Positions 25,355 through 33,497 of a DNA stretch of 64,000 nt are shown in pieces. The notes under the pieces were generated by a model. That model ran no database searches and had not been told where the DNA came from. It saw nothing but the letters and a program-made list of their open reading frames with translations. Each line of letters starts with the position of its first letter. Positions within the stretch are counted from its first letter, which is position 1. This DNA comes from Paenibacillus thiaminolyticus. Its GTDB lineage: Bacteria; Bacillota; Bacilli; Paenibacillales; Paenibacillaceae. The stretch covers positions 372,001-436,000 of the forward strand of contig NZ_CP041405.1 in assembly GCF_007066085.1 (NCBI RefSeq), read 5' to 3'. Position numbers and translations under genes: made by a program.

Positions 25355-26077
25355 ATGGAAGGGATTCGCGTGCTTATAGCCGATGACGAACAAGAAATAC
25401 GAGACTTGGTGAAAAAGTATCTGGAACGAGAAAGGTATCAGGTCGATACGGCGGCCGATGGAGAGGAAGCCCTTCGCCTGTGCGAGAGCCGTAAATATAA
25501 CTTCATTCTGTTGGATCTGATGATGCCGAAAATCGACGGCATTGAAGTGTGCAGGAGATTGCGCAATATGACGAATATTCCGATCCTGATGCTGTCGGCT
25601 AAGGACCAGGAGATAGACAAAATTTTGGGGCTTGGCATCGGCGCGGATGATTATATGACGAAGCCGTTCAGCATCAATGAATTGGTTGCGAGAATCAAAG
25701 CCCATTTGAGACGGTTTTTGGTGCTGGGCAGCGAGGTCCATGGCAGCGCGGACCAGGAGGAGCCGCTCATCCGGTATAAAGGCTTGACCATCGATTTGAA
25801 AAAATATTCCGCGGCGATAGAAGGGGAAGAGATTGCGCTGACGGCCAAAGAATTTGAGCTGTTGAAGTTTTTGGCCTCCCATCCGGAGCAAGTATTTACG
25901 AAGACGCAAATCTTTCGCCAGGTGTGGGGCAGCGCTTATGTGGAAGATGATAATACGGTGATGGTTCACATCCGCAAGCTCAGAAAAAAGATCGAAGCCG
26001 ACCCGTCCGATCCGAAATGGATCCAGACCGTGTGGGGAATCGGGTACAAGTTCGCAGGTGAAAAAGATGAAGCGTGA
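25355..26077 (+). CDS. OmpR/PhoB family response regulator of the bacitracin-type module
   Basis: A 240-residue response regulator. The receiver domain has acidic residues at 10-11, the phosphorylated Asp54 (FILLDLMMPK) and the conserved Lys in YMTKPFS. The C-terminal winged helix (residues ~140-238) has LTAKEFELLKFLASHP, VEDDNTVMVHIRKLRKKIE and TVWGIGYKF. It overlaps the histidine kinase gene. The order regulator-kinase-bcrA-bcrB-bcrC is that of the Bacillus licheniformis bacitracin resistance locus. Probable target: the TTAAGA repeats before bcrA. Confidence 0.93.
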   Translation: MEGIRVLIADDEQEIRDLVKKYLERERYQVDTAADGEEALRLCESRKYNFILLDLMMPKIDGIEVCRRLRNMTNIPILMLSAKDQEIDKILGLGIGADDYMTKPFSINELVARIKAHLRRFLVLGSEVHGSADQEEPLIRYKGLTIDLKKYSAAIEGEEIALTAKEFELLKFLASHPEQVFTKTQIFRQVWGSAYVEDDNTVMVHIRKLRKKIEADPSDPKWIQTVWGIGYKFAGEKDEA

Positions 26078-27083
26078 CAAAACGCTCCTTCTTCTCGGCG
26101 CGCAATTATTGCTTATGACGGGCCTTATTGCGATAGAGGCAACGAACCAGTCCCAAGTCTTCCTGCGCGGGGCTTTATTTATTGCGGTTGCGGTGATCAC
26201 GGTCATTCTGCTGCTCATGCGTCTCCGATTCCGGGCGAAGCTGACGGGCATGACCGCGGCGCTGAAGCGGGCAAACAGCGGAAATGTGAACACCCGCCTG
26301 CTGGCGAATGACGATCCGCTCATCAATGAAGTCATATTCGCGATCAATGAGCTGATTGAGCAATTGGATAAAATCCGGGTCCAGACAATCAAATCCGAGG
26401 CGGCGAGAAAGAGTCTTTTGTCTAATATTTCCCATGATATACGAACACCGCTGACCTCGATTATCGGATATGTGGATGCCCTGAAAGATGAAATTGCGGC
26501 CTCGCGCGAAGAAAAGCAAGAATATATCGGCATCATTTCGAGGAAAGCAACGGCCTTGAAGCAATTGATCGATGAAATATTCCATCTGGCCAAGCTGGAT
26601 GCCGATGAAGTTCCGCTGCGGCCGGAGACGCTGGATTTGGCCGAAATGGCGCGCGAGGCGGCCATTGCGTTTTTGCCTGAGCTGAAGCAGGCGGACATGA
26701 AGCTGACCGCATCCATTCCGGAGGAAACATGCATGGTTACGGCAGATCGGCTCAGCCTGGAGCGGATCCTAAATAATATAATGAAAAATGCGGTCCAGCA
26801 CGGACGCGAGGGACAAGCATTGGGCATCGAGCTGACGGAAGAGGGCGAATCGTATCATCTGACCATATGGGATAGGGGGCAGGGCATCCCGGAAGATGAA
26901 TTGGTCAACGTGTTCGAACGGATGTACCGGACTGAGCGGTCGCGCAATCCGATGTACGGGGGAAGCGGCCTGGGGCTTGCCATCGCCAAGGCGCTGGCCG
27001 AGAAAAACAGCGGGAAAATAAGGGCGGAAAGCGAGCCGGGACAAAGAACCGCATTCACCTTCTCCCTCCCGAAGCACAGTTAA
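26067..27083 (+). CDS. Intramembrane-type sensor histidine kinase
   Basis: A 338-residue kinase. Two membrane segments near the N-terminus are joined by only about 10 extracytoplasmic residues, so there is no periplasm-type sensor domain; kinases built this way usually listen to a partner transporter. The phosphoacceptor is His123 in SNISHDIRTPLTSIIGY. The ATPase domain has LNNIMKNAVQHG (N box), WDRGQGIPEDEL and GGSGLGLAIAKAL. ATG 26067 has AGGTG 6 nt upstream; an in-frame GTG is at 26058. It overlaps the regulator by 11 bp. Confidence 0.9.
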   Translation: MKRDKTLLLLGAQLLLMTGLIAIEATNQSQVFLRGALFIAVAVITVILLLMRLRFRAKLTGMTAALKRANSGNVNTRLLANDDPLINEVIFAINELIEQLDKIRVQTIKSEAARKSLLSNISHDIRTPLTSIIGYVDALKDEIAASREEKQEYIGIISRKATALKQLIDEIFHLAKLDADEVPLRPETLDLAEMAREAAIAFLPELKQADMKLTASIPEETCMVTADRLSLERILNNIMKNAVQHGREGQALGIELTEEGESYHLTIWDRGQGIPEDELVNVFERMYRTERSRNPMYGGSGLGLAIAKALAEKNSGKIRAESEPGQRTAFTFSLPKHS

Positions 27084-27133
27084 GAGTTAATTAAGAACGG
27101 ATTAAGAGACATTTAAAACCGCCTGTGTATCAT
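27080..27133 (+). promoter_or_regulatory. Response-regulator repeats and promoter of bcrABC
   Basis: TTAAGA occurs at 27080, 27091 and 27102, exactly 11 bp apart, followed by TTTAAA at 27112. Eleven-bp-spaced direct repeats are the usual target of OmpR/PhoB-type dimers. A -10 TATCAT is at 27128-27133, and the -35 position (about 27105-27110) reads AGAGAC, so the promoter should depend on the activator. The first repeat overlaps the kinase stop. Confidence 0.72.
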
Positions 27134-27181
27134 AGAGCTATAGGCCGATGAAGATATCGCGCCGCAGCAGGAGGTGCAGCA

Positions 27182-28102
27182 ATGACCGCAATTATTACAA
27201 CGACCCAGTTAACGAAGGCCTATGGCGATCAAATCGCGGTGGACAACTTGAACATGACGGTGAAGCAAGGACAGATTTACGGCTTTCTCGGCCAGAATGG
27301 CGCAGGCAAAACGACGACCATTCGCATGCTGCTCGGGTTAATCAAGCCGACGCACGGAGACATCGAAATGTTCGGAGAACATCTGTACGCCAAGCAGAAG
27401 GAGATATTGAGAAGGGTAGGCTCTATCGTCGAATCTTCAGGCTTCTATGAAAACTTGACCGCCCGGGAAAACCTGCTCATCAATGCCAAGCTTATGGGGG
27501 TTCATAAAAAGAATGCCATCGCAGAAGCGCTCGAGATCGTCGGGCTGCAGCATGAGCGTGCCAAGCTGGTCGGCAAATATTCCTTGGGAATGAAGCAGCG
27601 GCTGGGCATTGCCCGCGCCATCCTTCATCATCCGGAGCTGCTCATACTCGATGAGCCAACCAACGGCCTGGATCCGATCGGCATCAAGGAGATCCGGAAG
27701 CTCATTAAGTCACTAGCCGAAGAACGAAACATTACGATTCTGATCTCGAGCCATATTTTATCCGAAGTCGAGCAATTGGCGGATCATATCGGAATTATTC
27801 ATCAAGGGAAGCTGCTCGAGGAGATCTCCTTCGCCGAGCTTCGGCGGCGGAACCGAAAATATCTGGAGTTCCAGGTCTCGAATGATAATCGGGCGGCTAT
27901 GCTGCTGGAACAGCATTTCGCCATGTCCGATTACGAGGTGCATGACGGGGGGATCATCCGGGTGTACTCGCATATCGGTCAACAGGGGCAGATCAATAAG
28001 ATGCTGGTTGATCATCAGATCGAAGTCACGAGAATTGCATTGAGCGAAGATGGATTGGAAGATTATTTCATCCAATTGATAGGGGGCGGGACGATTGGTT
28101 AA
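27182..28102 (+). CDS. bcrA: Bacitracin-resistance ABC transporter ATPase BcrA
   Basis: 306 residues, the same length as B. licheniformis BcrA and very similar to it throughout. Walker A is GQNGAGKTT (37-45), the signature is SLGMKQRLG, Walker B is LLILDEPTNGLDP, and the C-terminal end is LIGGGTIG. It powers a transporter thought to protect the lipid II cycle from bacitracin. GGAGGTGCAGCA precedes the ATG, and the promoter upstream carries response-regulator repeats. Confidence 0.95.
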   Translation: MTAIITTTQLTKAYGDQIAVDNLNMTVKQGQIYGFLGQNGAGKTTTIRMLLGLIKPTHGDIEMFGEHLYAKQKEILRRVGSIVESSGFYENLTARENLLINAKLMGVHKKNAIAEALEIVGLQHERAKLVGKYSLGMKQRLGIARAILHHPELLILDEPTNGLDPIGIKEIRKLIKSLAEERNITILISSHILSEVEQLADHIGIIHQGKLLEEISFAELRRRNRKYLEFQVSNDNRAAMLLEQHFAMSDYEVHDGGIIRVYSHIGQQGQINKMLVDHQIEVTRIALSEDGLEDYFIQLIGGGTIG

Positions 28103-28829
28103 TTTGGTGTACACCGAGCTTCTGAAGCTGAAGCGGGCCAAAATGTTCGTGGTCAGCCTGATTGGAGCGGGCGCGGCCCCGGCCATGGTCTGTATCGGCT
28201 ATCTGGATTACATGGCCAAAAAACCCGGCATGCCCGTCTTATTCAGCGAGGCATGGTCGCAGACCAATCTGTATACGACCCTGCTTATCGGGACGCTGCT
28301 GTACGGCGTCATCACCGCCTATCTGTTCAACCGTGAATATGCGGAAGACACTGTGAAAAATCTGTTGACCATCCCGGTGTCCAGAACCGGTCTCATCGCC
28401 AGCAAGCTGGTGCTGCTGTTCTTGTGGATGATGATCCTGACCTTTACGTCGTGGGGACTGACATTCATCTTCGGATTGCTCGCGCAGTATGAAGGCTTGA
28501 CTGCCGGCGCCGTTCTGCAATCGCTGAAGGAGTTTTTCATCGGGGGAAGTCTGCTGTTTCTTTTGTCGACCCCGACGATGTTTGTCTCTTTTTTGTTCAA
28601 AAACTATGTGCCGACCATTATTTTTACGGCCGTGATTACGATGGGGAACGTGGCGCTGGCCAACCGGGAATATAAGGCGATCTTTCCGTGGTCGGCTGTG
28701 CATGTAATCGCGGAGAACGGCTTCGTCCCTGCTTATCCTCCGCTCTATTCCTATGCGGTGATTATTGCTGCCGCGGTCATCGGGCTGGCGGCCACGATCG
28801 TGTACTTCAACAAAACGGATATTCATTAA
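28095..28829 (+). CDS. bcrB: Bacitracin-type ABC transporter permease BcrB
   Basis: 244 residues with six membrane segments, of the BcrB/lantibiotic-immunity permease type. The N-terminus VNLVYTELLKLKRAKMFVVS and the segment FNREYAEDTVKNLLTIPVSR are characteristic. It starts at TTG 28095, overlapping the bcrA stop by 8 bp with a GGGGGCGGG ribosome binding site, so the two are coupled. It forms the membrane part of the transporter with BcrA. Confidence 0.92.
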   Translation: MVNLVYTELLKLKRAKMFVVSLIGAGAAPAMVCIGYLDYMAKKPGMPVLFSEAWSQTNLYTTLLIGTLLYGVITAYLFNREYAEDTVKNLLTIPVSRTGLIASKLVLLFLWMMILTFTSWGLTFIFGLLAQYEGLTAGAVLQSLKEFFIGGSLLFLLSTPTMFVSFLFKNYVPTIIFTAVITMGNVALANREYKAIFPWSAVHVIAENGFVPAYPPLYSYAVIIAAAVIGLAATIVYFNKTDIH

Positions 28830-28875
28830 CGACAAACGTCGTCTCATGAATTAGAAACAGAGGAGGAATATCATC

Positions 28876-29469
28876 ATGTCTCAATGGAATATCGATATCT
28901 TTCGCGCCATTAATGATCTAGGCAAGCAATTCGCTGCCCTCAATCCGGCCGCCGTCTTCGTGGCGGAATATATGGTGTATGTGCTCGCCTTGGCCATGCT
29001 TGTCTATTGGTTCACCCGCAGCGGCCGGAACCGAATGATGGTCATCCAGGCCGGACTTGCGTTTATTTTAGCGGAAATCATGGGAAAAGCGGCCGGCAAG
29101 CTCTACTCGCATCATCAGCCGTTCGCGGAGCTGCCCGAGGTGAATAAGCTGATCGACCATGCTATTGATAACTCTTTTCCGAGCGATCATACGATTCTCT
29201 TCTTCTCGGTCTGTGTCTCCTTCTGGCTCGTTCGCAAGAAGGAAGGATGGCTCTGGCTGGCGCTCGCATGCTGCGTAGCCGTCTCCCGGATCTGGGTCGG
29301 GGTTCATTATCCTGTGGATATCGCCGCGGGGGCGCTTCTGGGCATGGTGTCCGCACTGGTCATGTACTGGCTCGTTCCGAAGCTCGGGTTCGTCAAGCGC
29401 TCGCTGGATCTGTATGAACGAGCGGAGCGGCGCATCCTGCCGATGAATAACAAATCCGACAGCTTATAA
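28876..29469 (+). CDS. bcrC: Undecaprenyl-diphosphatase BcrC (PAP2 family)
   Basis: 197 residues, five or six membrane segments. The PAP2 phosphatase motifs are present: KLYSHHQPF (motif 1), SFPSDHT (motif 2) and SRIWVGVHYPVD (motif 3). It removes a phosphate from undecaprenyl pyrophosphate, the bacitracin target, on the outer face of the membrane. GAGGAGG is just upstream of the ATG. With bcrA and bcrB it completes a bcrABC set behind its two-component system. Confidence 0.93.
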   Translation: MSQWNIDIFRAINDLGKQFAALNPAAVFVAEYMVYVLALAMLVYWFTRSGRNRMMVIQAGLAFILAEIMGKAAGKLYSHHQPFAELPEVNKLIDHAIDNSFPSDHTILFFSVCVSFWLVRKKEGWLWLALACCVAVSRIWVGVHYPVDIAAGALLGMVSALVMYWLVPKLGFVKRSLDLYERAERRILPMNNKSDSL

Positions 29470-29555
29470 TTTGTTCACGCTCTATTGCAAACATACACGC
29501 ATCGTTGTCCCGCTATGAATATGCTTTAATGATATTGAACATAGAGGTGATGATG

Positions 29556-29918
29556 ATGGCGTTACCGCTTCATCAGAAGTGGCATAATCAGCCGGTGCTT
29601 GTCGTTACGAGAGATGGCAGGTATTATATCGGGGAGATCACGGCGGTGGATAAAAGCAAAATCACGCTGCATGGCGCAGTGACGACGAAAAAAGCAGTTC
29701 ATAAGCAGAAGAGCAGAAAAGGGAAACCGGTACAAACCTCAGGCCTTCTCGATATGTTTTTGGGTGCACGAAATAACGGTCCAGAGAAAGGAGCCGCAGA
29801 GGCGGGTCCCGAAAATCGTGCGGCAAGCGCGTTCGATGGGGGGAAATTGCTGCAGGGCATTCAATTGTGCATGGGAATGATTAAACATGTCATTCCTTTA
29901 ATGAAGTTATTTGCGTAA
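29556..29918 (+). CDS. Uncharacterised protein with an SH3/Sm-like N-terminal segment
   Basis: About 120 residues. The N-terminal half (HNQPVLVVTRDGRYYIGEIT, then AVDKSKITLHG) reads like a small Sm- or SH3-type beta barrel. A basic Lys-rich stretch (KKAVHKQKSRKGK) and a hydrophobic C-terminus (LCMGMIKHVIPLMKLF) follow. AGAGGTG is 8 nt before ATG 29556; the two adjacent in-frame ATGs are alternatives. Similar short proteins in spore formers may be spore-associated, but I do not recognise a named family. Confidence 0.6.
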   Translation: MALPLHQKWHNQPVLVVTRDGRYYIGEITAVDKSKITLHGAVTTKKAVHKQKSRKGKPVQTSGLLDMFLGARNNGPEKGAAEAGPENRAASAFDGGKLLQGIQLCMGMIKHVIPLMKLFA

Positions 29919-29949
29919 GGGATGTAATGAATGGGTGTGAGCAAGTAGA

Positions 29950-29998
29950 AAAGTCAGCTGCCTTCCCGCAAACAAGCGGAAGCCGAGCTGGCTTTTTG
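29950..29998 (+). terminator. Terminator before the biosynthetic operon
   Basis: AGTCAGCT(29953)...AGCTGGCT with an inner TTCCCGC/GCGGAA stem, followed by TTTTTGATT. Confidence 0.8.
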
Positions 29999-30108
29999 AT
30001 TCTCTGAGCCTGCCGCTGTCCGCGATACAGGAGAATATAAGTGGGATGAGCCGCAGGCAGGAGGTTATTTTTCTCATCTACAGTCCGGAACTCTGTGATA
30101 AAATGACA

Positions 30109-30114
30109 TATAAT
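30109..30114 (+). promoter_or_regulatory. Candidate -10 of the seven-gene operon
   Basis: A perfect TATAAT 33 bp before the GTG start. At 17 bp upstream the sequence is CGGAAC, not a sigma-A -35, so an activator or another sigma factor may be needed. Confidence 0.4.
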
Positions 30115-30146
30115 GAGCATTTTTTCATCATGGGGGAGGACATGTA

Positions 30147-31145
30147 GTGCGCAGCCGACAAGTGAAACTGCTAGCTAGCGGCAAATATTTGCCCAAACGA
30201 AAACTGACATCCGCCGATATGGATCGGCTTCTTGGCGTGCCGGACGGCTGGGTGCAGAAAAAATCCGACGTACTGGTTCGTCATTTCATTGAGGATGAAA
30301 CGGCTTCTTATATGGGGGCGCAGGCTGCCCGGGAAGCGATGCGCCAGGCCGGGCTTCGTCCAGCCGACATTGATTGCATTGTATGCGCGAGCGGCACGCA
30401 GGAACAGCCGATTCCGTGCAATGCGGCCCTGCTGCAAAAAGAGCTGGGACCGGAATGGGCCGGCATCCCGGCTTTTGATATGAATTCGACTTGTCTGAGC
30501 TTCCTGGTCGCTCTTGATGTCATATCTTATATGATCGAAGCTTCCCGCTACCGCCGGGTGCTGATCGTCTCGTCGGAAATCGCTTCCGCCGGTCTGAATT
30601 GGCAGGACAAACAGAGCGCCGCCCTGTTCGGTGACGGGGCTGCCGCGGTGATTGCCGCCAAGGCGGAGGAGACGGAATCGTCGCGAATCGCGCATGCGGC
30701 GATCTCGACTTATGCGGACGGCGCCGAGCTGTCGGAAATTCGCGGCGGCGGCTCAAGGCTGCATGCGGCGGCCTACAATGAGGGAAATCGGGAAGATTTT
30801 TTGTTCCGGATGGACGGCCAGGCCATTTATCGGATGGCTTCGAAGCTGCTGCCGGAGTTCACGAAGGAGCTTCTGGGGACCGCCGGAGCGCGCATGGCTG
30901 ACTTCCGGCTTGTCATCCCGCATCAAGGCAGCGCGATGGCGATGAGGCTGTTGCGCAGGAAGCTCGGAATCGCCGAGGAGCAGCTTCTGTACATTACGCC
31001 GAATCACGGCAATACGATCGCGGCTTCGATTCCGATGGGCCTGCATGAAGCGGTGACGCAAGGACGCATTCGGCGCGGGGACCGCATCCTGCTGCTCGGG
31101 ACGTCGGCGGGCCTGACGCTCGGAGGTATGATTATTGACTACTGA
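30147..31145 (+). CDS. Ketoacyl synthase III-like enzyme (FabH/OleA type), operon gene 1
   Basis: 332 residues of the thiolase fold. The catalytic triad of KAS III is intact: Cys116 (NSTCLSF), His259 (IPHQGSAM) and Asn289 (HGNTIAAS). The C-terminal GDRILLLGTSAGLTLGGMII is typical. It should condense an acyl thioester with a second acyl, malonyl or nucleophile. The usual Arg/Trp residues that make FabH prefer acetyl-CoA and ACP are not obvious, so a dedicated pathway is likelier than general fatty acid synthesis. GTG start with GGGGGAGG 7 nt upstream. It overlaps the next gene by 11 bp. Confidence 0.9.
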   Translation: MRSRQVKLLASGKYLPKRKLTSADMDRLLGVPDGWVQKKSDVLVRHFIEDETASYMGAQAAREAMRQAGLRPADIDCIVCASGTQEQPIPCNAALLQKELGPEWAGIPAFDMNSTCLSFLVALDVISYMIEASRYRRVLIVSSEIASAGLNWQDKQSAALFGDGAAAVIAAKAEETESSRIAHAAISTYADGAELSEIRGGGSRLHAAAYNEGNREDFLFRMDGQAIYRMASKLLPEFTKELLGTAGARMADFRLVIPHQGSAMAMRLLRRKLGIAEEQLLYITPNHGNTIAASIPMGLHEAVTQGRIRRGDRILLLGTSAGLTLGGMIIDY

Positions 31146-32343
31146 AGCGGAACCAGCCGCCGTTCTCATCACTGGAGCGAGGGCGCCGGCGGCGCTGGAG
31201 TGGGCCCGCCTGCTTCATGCGGCGGATTGCCGGGTCTATGTCTGCGACAGCCTGCCCGCTTATGTCAGCCGCTACTCGCGCGCGGCAGCCGGCGCATTCA
31301 CCGTGCCGGCGCCGAGGTTCGGCGCGGAGGCCTTTGCCGATGCGGTCGCGGAAGCGGTTGCGAAGCATCGCGTTGGGCTGGTCGTTCCGACATGCGAGGA
31401 GATTTTTTATTTGGCCCGCTATCGCGAACGGCTGGAGGAAGCCGGCGCCGCATTGTTCGCGGACCGTCTGCCGGCTTTGCTGCGGCTTCATCATAAGCTG
31501 GACTTTATCCGGACCGCAGCCTCTCACGGCTTCCACGTTCCGGATTCGCGTCTGATCGGGACGCCGGCCGACTTGAAGGAAGCGCTGTCCGCTTGGACTG
31601 ACCGGGAACGGGTCGTGCTGAAGCCGGTCTATTCCCGGTTCGCTTCCCAGGTGCAGATCGGGAGCCCCCGTCCGGGCCGCGGCCATATTCAAGCGCCTGC
31701 GAATCTGTCGCCCGGGAATCCGTGGGTGCTCCAGCAATATATCGAAGGAGCGCCGATCTGCACCTACAGCATCGTGCGCCACGGACGCGTGGTGGCGCAT
31801 GCCGCTTATGAGGCCCGCTACCGGGTCGGGCTCGGAGCGGCCGTTCAGTTCGCGGCGCTCGACCACCCGGGCGCGCTCATCTGGGTTCGCCGCTTCGCAG
31901 AGGCCGAACGGCTGACGGGGCAGATTGCGTTCGATTTCATTGAGGCGCCCGACGGGGCGCTGCTCCCGATCGAATGCAATCCGCGGGCGACGAGCGGAAT
32001 TCATCTGTTCGCTCCGGAGGACAGGATCGCGGAAGCCGTGCTGCGGCATAGGGAGCCGGAGCGCGAACAGGCGCTGATCGCTCCCGCGGGCGGACGCCAA
32101 GCGATGATCGGCTTCGCGATGGCCGCATGTCTGCTGCGCCGGAGGCTGACGTGGACGGAGCGCAAGGAAGCTCTCCAGGCCCTGTGCCGGAGCCGGGACG
32201 TGCTGTTCCGGGCTCGCGATCCTTGGCCCGTCCTGGGGCAAGTCCCGGCGATGTTCGCCTTGCTGTGCCTTGGACGGGAGCATGGCGTGCCGCTGATGGA
32301 AGCAAGCACAATCGATCTGGAATGGAATGGTGATATGACATGA
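31135..32343 (+). CDS. ATP-grasp ligase-like protein, operon gene 2
   Basis: 402 residues. An N-terminal Rossmann-like part (VLITGARAPAALEWARLLHA) precedes the ATP-grasp fold: LRLHHKLDFIRTAASHG, RVVLKPVYSRF (first ATP-contacting Lys), NPWVLQQYIEG, and GQIAFDFIEAP-IECNPRAT with the metal-binding Glu/Asn. Such enzymes join a carboxylate, through an acyl phosphate, to an amine or thiol. TTG start at 31135 inside the ketosynthase gene, 8 nt after GGAGG, so the two are coupled. Its role in the pathway would be ligation of the acyl product to a nucleophile (inference). Confidence 0.85.
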   Translation: MTTEAEPAAVLITGARAPAALEWARLLHAADCRVYVCDSLPAYVSRYSRAAAGAFTVPAPRFGAEAFADAVAEAVAKHRVGLVVPTCEEIFYLARYRERLEEAGAALFADRLPALLRLHHKLDFIRTAASHGFHVPDSRLIGTPADLKEALSAWTDRERVVLKPVYSRFASQVQIGSPRPGRGHIQAPANLSPGNPWVLQQYIEGAPICTYSIVRHGRVVAHAAYEARYRVGLGAAVQFAALDHPGALIWVRRFAEAERLTGQIAFDFIEAPDGALLPIECNPRATSGIHLFAPEDRIAEAVLRHREPEREQALIAPAGGRQAMIGFAMAACLLRRRLTWTERKEALQALCRSRDVLFRARDPWPVLGQVPAMFALLCLGREHGVPLMEASTIDLEWNGDMT

Positions 32344-33338
32344 AGGCATTGGTAACAGGGGCAACAGGATTTCTCGGCATGTGCCTGGCCCGGCGGCTGG
32401 AGCAGATCGGCTGGGATGTCACCGCCGTCGGCCGCGACCGGGGGCGGGGCGCGCTGCTGACGTCCTCCGGCATCCGGTTCCTTCCGTTGGATCTGCGCGA
32501 CAAGGATGCCGTACTGCGCGCAGGGGAACGGCAGCAGGCGGTGTTCCACTGTGCGGGGCTGTCCACCGTATGGGGGAGGTATGCCGACTTCTATGCGGAC
32601 AACGTTACGGCCACCGAGCATCTGCTTGAAGCCGCGCGGCGTCACGGGGCGCAGCGGTTCATATTCGTCTCGACGCCGAGCGTCTACTTCGATTATACCG
32701 ACCGCATTGACGTCGCTGAGGATAGCGAGCTGCCCGCCCGCTTCGTCAATGATTATGCCCGCACCAAATATATGGCGGAAGAGCGGGTGCGCGAGGCGAT
32801 GAACAGCGGACTGTCCGCGATCATCCTGCGCCCGCGCGCGCTGTTCGGCCCCGGTGACCGGGCGCTGTTCCCGCGCTTGATGAGGGCCAACCGGGAGCGC
32901 GGCATTCCGCTCATTGACGGCGGCCGGGCGCTGTTGGACTTGACCTATGTGGACAATGTCGCGGAGGCGCTGGTCTGCTGCGCGAGAGCGCCGGAATCCG
33001 CCTGCGGTCAAGTGTACAACATCAGCAACGGCGAGCCGATCCGGTTCGTCGACGCGGTGAACCGCTTGTTCGCGGAGATGGGGGAGAGGCCGCGGTATCG
33101 CCGCGTGCCGTATCGGACGGCCTTCGGCGTGGCCGCGGGAATGGAGGCGATGTACCGGCTGTTCAAGCTGAGCGGGGAGCCTCCGCTCACGCGCTATTCA
33201 GTCGGCGTCGTCAGCCGCAGCCAGACGCTGGATATCCGCAAGGCGAGACAGCAGCTCGGATACGATCCGCAAGTCAGCTTGCAGGAAGGGTTCGCGCGCT
33301 TTGCGGCATGGTGGAAGAAGGAGAATGCGTCCCGTTAA
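32340..33338 (+). CDS. Extended SDR, NAD-dependent epimerase/3-beta-HSD type, operon gene 3
   Basis: 332 residues. The NAD(P)-binding loop is VTGATGFLGMCLARRL; FHCAGLSTVWG follows; the catalytic pair is in NDYARTKYMAEE (YxxxK); and LRPRALFGPGDRAL and DLTYVDNVAEALV are typical of the 3-beta-hydroxysteroid/OleD-like group. It may reduce a 3-keto product of the ketosynthase, by analogy with OleD in olefin synthesis. It overlaps the ATP-grasp stop by 4 bp (ATGA). Confidence 0.88.
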   Translation: MKALVTGATGFLGMCLARRLEQIGWDVTAVGRDRGRGALLTSSGIRFLPLDLRDKDAVLRAGERQQAVFHCAGLSTVWGRYADFYADNVTATEHLLEAARRHGAQRFIFVSTPSVYFDYTDRIDVAEDSELPARFVNDYARTKYMAEERVREAMNSGLSAIILRPRALFGPGDRALFPRLMRANRERGIPLIDGGRALLDLTYVDNVAEALVCCARAPESACGQVYNISNGEPIRFVDAVNRLFAEMGERPRYRRVPYRTAFGVAAGMEAMYRLFKLSGEPPLTRYSVGVVSRSQTLDIRKARQQLGYDPQVSLQEGFARFAAWWKKENASR

Positions 33339-33367
33339 GCATACGGAGCTGCTGAACAGCAACTTTT

Positions 33368-33492
33368 CAGAATAGTCAGGATAATAGGACAGGAAAAGAT
33401 AGGATAGATTGAATAGATGGAATATGAGGATAGATAGGATTGATAGGATTGATTGGATTGATTGGCTAGATAAGATGGTTAGGAAGGAGTGG
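33368..33492 (+). repeat. Low-complexity, C-poor leader with GAT-rich repeats
   Basis: The 160-bp gap between genes 3 and 4 of the operon is almost free of C on the + strand and is built of short units such as GATAGGATT and GATTGGATT, densest at 33430-33465. It differs sharply from its GC-rich neighbours. It should make an unstructured mRNA segment before the ribosome binding site AGGAAGGAG. Confidence 0.7.
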
Positions 33493-33497
33493 AAGCC

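Noticed and set aside
33420..33470. GATTGGATT repeats as a CRISPR-like array
   Set aside because: Units are 8-9 bp, imperfect and without spacers.
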